Source: Symbiodinium natans (taxonomy: Eukaryota; Sar; Dinophyceae; Suessiales; Symbiodiniaceae). Taken from it: a DNA stretch of 64,000 nucleotides. Where the stretch lies: assembly GCA_905221605.1 (NCBI GenBank), contig CAJNDS010002366.1, positions 366,001 through 430,000 of the forward strand, in the 5' to 3' direction. The position numbers and the translations under genes are program-made. The notes below the pieces were generated by a model that was given only the letters and a program-made list of their open reading frames with translations, did no database searches and was not told where the DNA came from. This document shows, piece by piece, positions 26,969-37,227 of the stretch (the stretch's first letter is position 1; each line of letters begins with the position of its first letter).

Positions 26969-27959
26969 GCATCGGGCAACAACAGTCGTTTTTTTGCCCC
27001 TCCAAACCCGAACCCTGGACCCAGAAACAACTGACCTGAGGCCTTGCGTGGAAGGCCCCCCTTGGGTCAGATGTCTGTAGACGCCCAGCCCGCCCAAGCC
27101 CCCCCTCCCCCCCTTCCCCCTCCGCCCCCTCCCAAGCACTGCGGCTGACCGTGCAGGGCGCATTGGTCAACAACAGTCGTTTTTTTGCCCCTCGAAACCC
27201 GAACCCTGAATTTAGAAGGAACTGACCCGAGGCCTTGTGTGGAAAGCTTCCCTCGGGTCAGATGCCTGTAAACACCCAGCCCCCCCCTTCCCCCTTCCCC
27301 CTCCACCCCCTCCCAAGCACTCCGACTGACCGTGCAGGGCGCATCGGGCAACAACAGTCGTTTTTTTGCCCCTCCAAACCCGAACCCTGGACCCAGAAAC
27401 AACTGACCTGAGGCCTTGCGTGGAAGGCCCCCCTTGGGTCAGATGTCTGTAGACGCCCAGCCCGCCCAAGCCCCCCCTCCCCCCCTTCCCCCTCCACCCC
27501 CTCCCAAGCACTGCGGCTGACCGTGCAGGGCGCATTGGTCAACAACAGTCGTTTTTTGCCCCTCGAAACCCGAACCCTGAACCCAGAAGGAACTGACCCG
27601 ATGCCTTGTGTGGAAAGCTTCCCTCGGGTCAGATGCCTGTAAACACCCAGCCCCCCCCTTCCCCCTTCCCCCTCCACCCCCTCCCAAGCACTCCGGCTGA
27701 CCGTGCAGGGCGCATCGGGCAACAACAGTCGTTTTTTTACCCCTCCAAACCCGAACCCTGGACCCAGAAACAACTGACCTGAGGCCTTGCGTGGAAGGCT
27801 CCCCTTGGGTCAGATGTCTGTAGACGCCCAGCCCGCCCAAGCCCCCCCTCGCCCCCTTCCCCCTCCACCCCCTCCCAAGCACTGCGGCTGACCGTGCAGG
27901 GCTCCCCCTGCGGCTGACCGTGCAGGGCGCGTTGGTCAACAACAGTCGTTTTTGCCCCT
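26969..27959. repeat. satellite with dimeric ~372-bp period
   Basis: Two diverged monomers alternate. Type 1 starts GCATCGGGCAACAACAGTCG at 26969, 27341 and 27712; type 2 starts GCATTGGTCAACAACAGTCG at 27160 and 27532 and in modified form at 27929. Each unit has a C-rich stretch and ends CACTGCGGCTGACCGTGCAGG-like. The long minus-strand frames here repeat with the units and are not genes. Confidence 0.92.
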
Positions 27960-28904
27960 CGAACCCCCCCCCCATCCCCCCTCCCCTCACCCGTTTCCAG
28001 GGCGGGTGACTGGGTGTGGTGTGTGGCGTCAAACAAGCTTATTCTTATCCCCCCCCCCTTCCCCCCCCCCCCTCCCCCCGTTGCAGGGCGGGTGACTGGA
28101 TGCGGTTGTGTTGAGCGCGTCAAACAAGCTTATTCTTGTCCCCCCCCTCCACCCCCCTCCCCCCTCCCTCACCCGTTAGGACTGGATGTGGTTGACTGGA
28201 TGGTTGTGTTGCCCCCCCTCCCCCCGTTTCCAGGGCGGGTGACTGGGTGTGGTGTGTGGCGTCAAACAAGTTATTCTTATCCCCCCCCCCCCTCCCTCCC
28301 CCCGTTCAGGGCGGGTGACTGGATGCGGTTGTGTGTGCGTCAAACAAGCTTATTCTTGTCCCCCCCCTCCACCCCCCTCCCCCCTCCCTCACCCGTAGGA
28401 CTGGATGTGGTTGACTGGATGTTGGTTCCCTCCCCTCACCCGTTTCCAGGGCGGGTGACTGGGTGTGGTGTGTGGCGTCAAACAAGGCTTATTCTTATCC
28501 CCCCCCCCTCCCCCCCCCTCCTCCCCCCGTTGCAGGGCGGGTGACTGGATGCGGTTGTGTTGAGCGCGTCAAACAAGCTTATTCTTTCCCCCCCCCCCCT
28601 CCCCCCCCCTCCCCCCTCCCTCACCCGTTAGGACTGGATGTGGTTGACTGGATGTGGTTGTGTTGCCCCCCCCAGGGCGGGTGACCGGCGTCAAACAAGC
28701 TTATTCTTATCCCCCCCCCCTCCCCTCCCCCCCGCCCGTTGCAGGGCGGGTGACTGGATGTTATTCTTGTCCCCCCCCTCCCCTCCCCCCCCCTCCTCCT
28801 CACCCGTTGGGACTGGATGTGGTTGACTGGATGTGGTTGTGTTGACCGCCTCAAACAAGCTTATTCTTATCCCCCCCCCTCCCCACCCCCCCACCCCCCC
28901 AGAA
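27960..28904. repeat. C-rich satellite with GTCAAACAAGCTTATTCTT units
   Basis: GGCGGGTGACTGG(G/A)TG, GTCAAACAAGCTTATTCTT and runs of C alternate. The AAGCTT-bearing unit starts near 28026, 28119, 28338, 28568, 28690 and 28851. Spacing of 80-140 bp forms a ~230-bp higher unit. Confidence 0.88.
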
Positions 28905-29040
28905 ACGTGGGCACAAGTGACGGGGTACGTGGGCACAAGTGACGGGGTACGTGGGCACAAGTGACGGGGTACGTGGGCGCAAGTGACCCGAAACCGCGTG
29001 GGCACAAGTGCCCGCGATCGCGTGGGCACAAGTGACGGGG
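28905..29040 (+). repeat. 22-bp minisatellite ACGTGGGCACAAGTGACGGGGT
   Basis: Six head-to-tail units, the first three near-identical, the last three diverged. It is the inverse of the repeat at 26489-26630. Confidence 0.93.
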
Positions 29041-29503
29041 CTGCCTTGGACAGGCCCTCTGGATGTTTGCGTTCATGTGCCTGTTTGTGTCTCGGGCTTA
29101 CTTACACGCTGTAATTAGACCTTGAGTTGCCACCGATTACCACCGAGATCTGGAACCTTCAGCGACAATGGGTGCCCAAAGAGGCGCGAAACTCCAAGGC
29201 CGGGGCTTGCTTTGGAGCGTTCGGATGTTGGCTTTAGGGTCAAGGGCTTTTGGGGGCTCTTGGATAGGCCCTTTGGAGGGCTGTAGGCTATTGTGATATA
29301 GCACAGGATAGCACAGGCGCTGGGCTGAAGCGAGGGATTTGGGAAATTGTGGTTTAGATGCATGAGTTGCAGCTTCTGATTCTGGGTTTCGGTTGGAGCC
29401 GAGAAAGCCTCACTTCATCAGAAGACGCAACAGTTGACCTGAACAAAAGTATGAGTTGCACACCACATCACCGACACTTTGGATCAGACGATAAACCAGC
29501 TGT

Positions 29504-29556
29504 CCCCCCGCCCCCGCCCCCCCCCCCCCCCCCCCCCCCCCCCCACCACCCCCCTG
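29504..29556. repeat. poly-C tract
   Basis: CCCCCGCCCCCGCC runs into more than 25 C. Poly-Pro frames over it are artefacts. Confidence 0.92.
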
Positions 29557-29767
29557 GTTCGCGCCCCCGGCCCCGCCCCACCCCCACCCTGCCCCCCGTT
29601 CCCGAACCCTAGGTCAGGACAGCCGAACTGCTTCTTAGTTGAATTGACGTTTAGGAGGCGCTTTCAACACGCTTGCCTCTGCCAAATATACAGGCCCAGC
29701 CGATGGGGCGAGGAACTGCTACGATGCCGCAGCCTTTCATCCTCAAGACACGCGCTAGGGCCAGCAG

Positions 29768-29815
29768 ATGCCGGAGCTCGTCGTCTTTCGTTCGGAATGC
29801 TCTGCATGCCGGGAT
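29768..29815 (+). CDS. PPR gene, possible upstream exon
   Basis: MPELVVFRSECSACRDLT resembles the second helix of a PPR (VV.Y..ISAC), with one residue missing. Borders and start are unresolved. Confidence 0.35.
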
Positions 29816-31125
29816 CTGACGTCCGTCACGAGAGCAACATGTTTAGGCAGGACCTCACAGCAAGCGCTTCTGACAAGAGTCAGCGACAAGAGTCAGCGGT
29901 GGCTACGGGCTGCACAGGCGCGGTGCCTCTTGAAGATGAATAACCTACAGGGCTTTCATGGTGCCCTTCATATTACACCATGCCGCGAGAGTGCAAGCCT
30001 AAGCCCGCCGTCCATCCGCAGCCCTTCGAGGTGCTGGTTCGTCTGGAGCTCGCCCGTGTCGCAGCGGGTGCCATTCAGTGCACCACCGCTTTGAGCGACT
30101 GCAGGCGACATCAATTTTGCCTTTTGTTGGTACTCACCCCTAAGCCATGCAGGATGCAAGACTTGGATCGCAGGTTCTGGGCTGTACTGTAGAGTTTGAG
30201 TTTAAGGCTGCAAGTTTTTCAGGTTTGGGTTCCCCTTTCAGGAGATGCCAGGAGTGGCAATGGGGGCTCAGGCTATGGGCGGAAGTCTCGGAATTTGGCC
30301 GGCTCGACGAGGACTCAAGGGGCTAAGGGCCAGCTGCTCCAGAGTTTACACAGCTTTTCTCAGTGGGAGGTCGTCATCCCTCCGGGAGTCTGATTTGGCA
30401 AAGGGCCGGTTAAGTCATCAGAAAGTGCTGTCAGGGCCACGGTTTGAGGCTTCGCCAAACGACATAAGATAGCACTCGGGATCTGCAGCATCTGCATGGT
30501 CGAGTTCTCTGGTGACAAAGGTTGGCCCCGAGAGCCCTGCAATGAAAACGGCTATCAGTAGGAGTCCCAAGGACCCTGTCAGGGGCTGGCAGTCTCTAAA
30601 GTGCTGTCTTCCTTCAGCTTTCGATTGATCATCGTTTAACCCTAGCGGAATTCATTTGTGAGGAGTTGGACGTGGTTGCGTACAACGCAGCCATCAGCAC
30701 CTGCGCTTTGGGCTCCCTCTGGCAACAATCGGTGGCCTTGCTGCTGGGGAGACATTCAGCGCTCAGTAGCCCAAGTGTTGTGGGTTAGATCCAGCATGGG
30801 CTATATTAGGCATTATATCCCCCCTAACCAACCCTGTAAAGGGCCTTTTTGAGGGGTTATAGGGTAAAATAGCCCATGCAGGATCTCGGATGCGAAAGAA
30901 CGTGCATGAACCCTGAACACTAACACTCCTGAAGCATACCCAAGGCTGGAAAAGATTCAGCTCGAGAGGCTGCAAAGCAGCGTCGTGACATACAGTGCTT
31001 TGGGTGCTCTTGGAAACAATTTCTACGATTCGGATGAAGAACCTCAGCTCCCGTCGAGATGACATGATAAACCCCGCACGATGTAAGGCCAACTTAAACC
31101 GGGTTGCAGTGGATGTAGTAGCGAC

Positions 31126-31193
<68 letters not shown>

Positions 31194-34100
31194 CTGGTAT
31201 CTCACAGTTAGCCACCTGGTATCTCACAGTTAACTTTCTGTACAACCTTTGGATGTCCAAAGCAACCCAGGTACCGCCATCAGCTCCTGTGAAAAATCTT
31301 CGCAGTGGCTCCCAGCTCTGGAAGTGTTGTCCGAAGTCCGGCAGTCGCACATAAAGCTCAACGCGATTGCTTCTCGGCTCTTGGCGTCTTGAGGTCGGCG
31401 TTTAGCGGTTACAGGGGCCTTGGCTGGTTGAGGTTTCCCCGTGGTTGATGGAAGAGCGAGCAAGCGATATCTCCTAAACCCTAAAGTAGTTATGTTAAGC
31501 CATACATGGCCGGTCCCTTAAGAGAGCCGCTGCGCCCTGAACCCCTGAACCCCTGAACCCCTGAACCCCTGAAACCCTAAACCCTAAACCCTAAACCCTA
31601 AACCCTAAACCCTAAACCCTAAACCCTAAACCCTAAACCCTAAACCCTAAACCCTAAACCCTACCTAACCCTAAACCCTACAAGCCCTGCATCCAGGCTT
31701 TCAGCGCGGCCATCAGTGCCTGTGGCAGGGGGAGCCAGGGCCACTGGGTCCCCGAGTTGCTGAGATCCATGCAGCAGGTGGGACCTGCATGGGCCATCAT
31801 ACCCTATAACCCCTTAAAAAGGGGCTTTATGGGATTGATTACGTATACCCTATAACCCCTTAAAAAGGGGCTTTCTGGGGTTTCGATTTTACCCTGTGAC
31901 CCCTTAAAAAGGTCCTCTATACAGGGTTGGTTAGGGGAATGATAAGGCCTAATAGCCCATGCTGGGAGGCCTCTGAGGGCGAAGACAGGGCCGTTTCTTT
32001 TGGGGTGAGGGTTTTTTTCTGCATATTGTAGAGCATCTTCAAACTTGGGGGGATTTTGAGCTTCTCTGAGTTGAAACGCCGAAACTATCGGGGTCGGCGG
32101 GGTTTCTGCATCTTCCGAGGTGGAGGTACGTGGGGATGTGATCACCTACAATGCGGTCATCACTGCGCAGGAGCAGCAGTCACAGTGGCTGCTGGCCGGG
32201 CGCCCTAAACCCTAAACCCTAAGCCCTAGGCCCTAAACCCTAAACCCTAAATCCTTAAACCCTAAACCCTAAATCCTTAAATCCTAAATCCTAAACCCTA
32301 AACCCTAAACCCTAAACCCTAAACCCTAAACCCTAAACCCTAAACCCTAAACCCTAAACCCTAAACCCTAAACCCTAAACCCTAAACCCTAAGCCCTAAC
32401 CCTCCTGCCAACCCAACCCCGAAACACACAACCCCAAGCACAGCCTCCACTTGAAGCCCCTAATTCCTAAACCTTGCAACAGCACAGAAGGCTCTTCAAG
32501 TGCTGTCCCAGCTGGCAGACTGGCATCTTGAAGCTACCGTGGCCAGCTTCAAACATCGGGAAGCCCTTGTCCGGAGTTTCCGACTTGAAAGTTGTTAGTT
32601 TCAGGTTACGCGTCGTAGTCGTGTCCTGTTTTGAGGCTTAGTGCTGAAAGGTATAAAGCAGCACTTCGCAGTTGAAAGGCGCCCTTGTCGAAGGCTTCGT
32701 GGGTCCCACCCTGAACTTGGCGATGCTCAACACATGCCAGCCCTCAAAACTAAACCCCACGTTTGATGTTCCCCCTTATACTAACAGTCATTAATAGGGA
32801 TTCTAGTCCACCACTATACTCCCTATTAAAGACTGTTAGTATAAGGGGGAACATGCCAAGCCCAGACCTTTTCCTCGTGAGGTTGTCACCTATGGCGCCG
32901 TACTCAGTGCTTGCGAAAAAGCCAGCGAATGGCAATCCGCTCTTCACCTGCTGTTGTCGGCTCGCGCTCATCAGCCAGGAATGGGGGGTCTTTCGATTTT
33001 TGGGACTTGGGGTTTGGACAATGAAGGTGTAGGTGTGAGGACTTAAGGAATTAAGGAATAGTTGAATACAATATGAGCTGTTCAAAGTTTTACAGCTTGG
33101 AGTAGAACTTTCGGTTTTCGAGCTTTCAGGGGCTATCGATGTGATCAAGTCAAGGACCCTTTTTTGTACTGCTGGGCCAATCGCTTTGAAATATCTACAG
33201 GGCTCCGTGCTGCAAGCGCAAACCCCAGAAGATGCTTGTAGTTTTCGCCTTCGGGTTCAACAACACAACGGCTTTTGTTGAAGCAACGAGCACAGTTCCG
33301 TTAATGGGCGTTTCAGCTTAGGCGCACAATGCCCTTGCTCGAGGCAACGGGTACGGTACGCTGATAGATTTTGTGTGGGCTTGAGAGGGCTCTGCAGCAG
33401 CCAGGAAACGTCATCATGCAGAACGCTGTTATCAGCGCATCTGAGAAGGCCGGTGGGTGGTGCCAAACCCTTCAGCTTAAACACAACATGTAAGATCTTA
33501 GTGAAACCCTGAAGTCTTCAGTCTTTAACCAGCAACAATCACCAACAAGCTACATGTGCAGTGTGATCACCGACCTCCGACGCCGCTCTCAGACGTACGA
33601 TGACGTGCGCTTGTCCCAAGCCCTGTCAGTGTCTCTGGCCCCTGTACCAAACTTTAAGCATCAACTTGAAACCTGGTACTGGTATCGGTTCGAGCGCTAA
33701 ACCCTTGAACTAATCTTGTCTGAATGCACTTAGCGTACTGACGCCCCAGGATTCCACAGCTCCATGTCTGCTGTAGCCGCACCTGCACAAGCACATGCGT
33801 GTCTTGCGCAGAGAATTGCAGGCCCCGTGCCCTTGAAACGTGTCCTTCTATTTTTGCAACGGGCTTACACAGAGCGTGTTGACGATATTAGTTGTAGAAC
33901 TTTCGGAGCTTCTGAACAGTGTTATGTTTTCAGTTGTCGTGGCCCAGACAGTTTGAAACTCCGCCGGAACAACAGCTTGGCCATCGACTACAGCCTGCTG
34001 CAGTATCCAGCTCTGATATCGACGTCATGCCAAGCCCTCTTGGCAAGACGTGCTGGTGGCTGACAGAATATTGAAACGGCCTATTCCCGAAAATGGTTTG

Positions 34101-37100
34101 GAGCAACTTCTTCAACTCGCTGCTAAACGGTATGGTGGTGGCTGGCCAGAAGTCTTGGACTGACGTCTTGGTGGGTGAGTCACGGCAGGGGGCAAGCTAC
34201 AAAATTCTTTCCAGGTAGGTTCACAACACACCGAGACATGTCTTGAGATGTTTGGAAAGGTGGCTGACTATTGGGCTATTTGTGGTCGGACGAGTGTGGC
34301 ACTCAAACTCTATACATTGTGGGGCGGTGGTGGATACGGGGACTTAGCATGATATGCCAGCAAATGGCTCTAGGGGTTCATGGCAGAAGCTATGTGTGCA
34401 CCGTCAACACGGATGTTATCCCAATTCGGGCATGAATGGAAACACATCGTGCCAGAACCGACCACGATAGCCCAGATTTTTTCTACGTGGTTCGAACTGC
34501 ACGCGTGGAGGCACTTGGAACGGAGCGGGCTGGGTATAGAGATACTGTAGTACTCGTACTGTGTGGATGCATTTTGCACAGTACCCAATTATGGACGGAC
34601 GGCATCACGGTCCGATGGTACGAGCGAGGACACTATCTTCCATGCAAACCTCTATACAGACATTACGTATATACTATATACTTATATATATATATATATA
34701 TATGCATTCTGCCGTATGTTTATTTATATATAGATATGTATGTATATGTATATATATATACACAAATATGTACCATCGCCCGAGCAGGCCGGTGAATGGC
34801 AGTGGGCTTTGCACCTGCTGGTGGAGCTCGGCCAACTCTCCATGGAGAGCACCGTGATCTCCTACAGCTCCGTGATCAGCTCCTTCGAGAATCTTGTGTT
34901 ATAGTGAAGAGAAAACGTGGTTTAGGGTTTAGGGTTTAGGGTTTAGGGTTTAGGGTTTGAAGTCTTTTGCACTTTTTTGTAAACTTGAACACAGTGAGCA
35001 AGACTGGAAATCGTGATCGTGAAAATATCAGGAAGGCAGCTCAGTGGCAGCACGGCCTCTTCGTACTGCAGGGTCTGGTAGACGCTGGGCCATGCAGTTT
35101 TAGACTTGATTGCCCTAAAGAGATTCCTGAACACCACATTCCCACTTCCGTCGACCCACCTTGGAGTTCTGTGATGCGGCGTTTCAGAACTCGGCATGGC
35201 AAATCTCGGTCAAGCATCAAGTGAAGGGGTGGTAGAACAGCCAGCAGCGGCTCTGGAAAGGCTTAAGGCAGTCTAGCGGTGTAGAGGAATAACGTCAGCA
35301 ACAGACTCGTGGGCAAGTGCTGCCGCACCATTGCAACTTGAGGGGCAACGAGCAACGAGCCGTCAAGGATTCATGTTCCCCTGCTACCCCCCTCTATATA
35401 CTACCCGTTATTGCCCCTCAAGCTACAAGAGGTAAGACGCACTTGGATCAAATTAACCCCTTATTGGAAAGCAACCCATGCTAGCAAGAGGTGGAAACTA
35501 ATAGTATATGATGCCATTATCCGCAGCAAACTACTCTACGGGCTAGAAACTATTCACTTAACCACTGCTATGGCAAAGAAGCTCAATGCGTTCCAAATGA
35601 GGGGCATTCGCAAGATTTTAAACAAAGCTCACACCTATATAGACCGTACAAATACTAATGCAAAGCTTCTGGAAGAAGCAAGTATGATAGCATTTCCAAG
35701 CCGGGACGACCAACGAAAGATACTACTATTTAGTGAGTTCCATAATTTACGACGGGCTAAGCTTTTAGGTCATATACTTCGTAGTACAGATTCAGATCCT
35801 TTAAGACAGGTATCGTTTATGCCCAGCAGTGCCACTAGAATCGAGTATGGCAAAAAGCGAGTTGGGAAGCCCCGGCAAACTTGGATACACCATGCAAAGA
35901 AGTTTGTGTGGGAAGAGACGCTTGGCAGAATATCTTATGAAGAAACCCCGGTACAAGATAATCTCATCTATAATGCAGGTTTGCAAAGACAGTTCTAAAG
36001 CGTCTGCAGAGGGTAAGCCTCCTTTTTGCTGCGCCAACGTCGTGTCTTGAAGTTGACGTACAGTCGATTCACGGTATGGCTTCGGAAAAAGGTTAGTCTA
36101 GAGGGGGTAGTAGGGAGACCTCAAACCCTAAACCCTAAACCCATGAAGGAGAGGAAGATGAAGGGCAACGAGATCAGCTACAATGCGGCCATCAGCGCCT
36201 GCGAGAAGGGCCTCCGATGGCGCTGGGCCCTCTGCACCTTCGCCGAGTTGCATCAGGCCAGATGAGGGAGGGGGGAAGGGGTGGGTTTAGGGTTTAGGGT
36301 TTAGTGTTTAGCGTTTTGCGTTTTGCGTTTAGCGTTTAGGGTTTAGCGTTTAGCATTTAGGGTTTAGGGTTTAGGGTTTACGGTTTAGGGGGATGGGCGA
36401 GTATGGTTTAGGGAAAGCTTTGGAGAACTTCAAAACATTTGCGCTTGTGGGGGGCGTTTCTTCTCAAGTTTGTGGGGTGTCTCAAGTTCAGGCCTTCCAG
36501 GGATGCCAGGGTCTCTTAGGAACCTTAAACCTTAAACCTTAAACCTTAAACCCTGAACCCTGAACCCTGAACCCTGAACCCTAAACCCTAAACCCTAAAC
36601 GTTTAGGCGCGCTTGGTGTCGGTTTTTGCTCAGCTGCGCCAGGCAGAGCTGCAATCCGATCTCGTCACCCGCAATGCTGTCATCAGCGCCTTAGCCCCTT
36701 GGAATAGGTGTTGGTCCCCTCTACACTCAGAACTCTGAGTTGCTGCTGCTCACATGGATGTTACCTACCGGTTCGACCGATACTGATATGCTACCGATGT
36801 TTCTCGATGAAGTAGGGTTTAGGGTTTAGGGTTTAGGGTTTAGGGTTTAGGGTTTAGGGTAGTATTGGTAGTATCGGCTGGGTTCGATGATTTCCGTTCG
36901 ATGGCCTCTGCGGCCCTTAGGCCCCCGGAGGAACCCTTCAGTCCTTAACCCCCCCTAAACCCTAAACCCTGAACCCTAGACCCTAGACCCTAAACCCTAA
37001 ACCATGAACCCTAAACCCTAAACCCTAACCCTAAACCCTAAACCCCAGGACTCCCCGACAAAAGACTCCACAAAGCCCCAAGGAGAAAGGTGCGCAGTGG

Positions 37101-37192
37101 CAGCGGTCATTGGCCCTACTGGCCGACATGTGGCTCCGGAAGTTGCCCTCCAACGAGCCACATCCAAACGAGAAAAGAGACTTTTGAGTTTT

Positions 37193-37227
<35 letters not shown>

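Noticed and set aside
26930-28854. Gly/Arg-rich minus frames and Pro-rich plus frames up to 197 codons
   Set aside because: They repeat with the satellite units. Frame openness comes from composition and period, not selection.
28905-29040. CRISPR-like array
   Set aside because: Units are contiguous 22-bp tandem repeats without unique spacers, in a eukaryotic context.
30763-31354. 195-codon minus poly-Cys frame and plus poly-Gln frame
   Set aside because: Both are translations of the CAG tract, which falls in an intron of the PPR gene.
35411-35998. Functional reverse transcriptase
   Set aside because: Only the C-terminal tail is present, with the catalytic region missing upstream.
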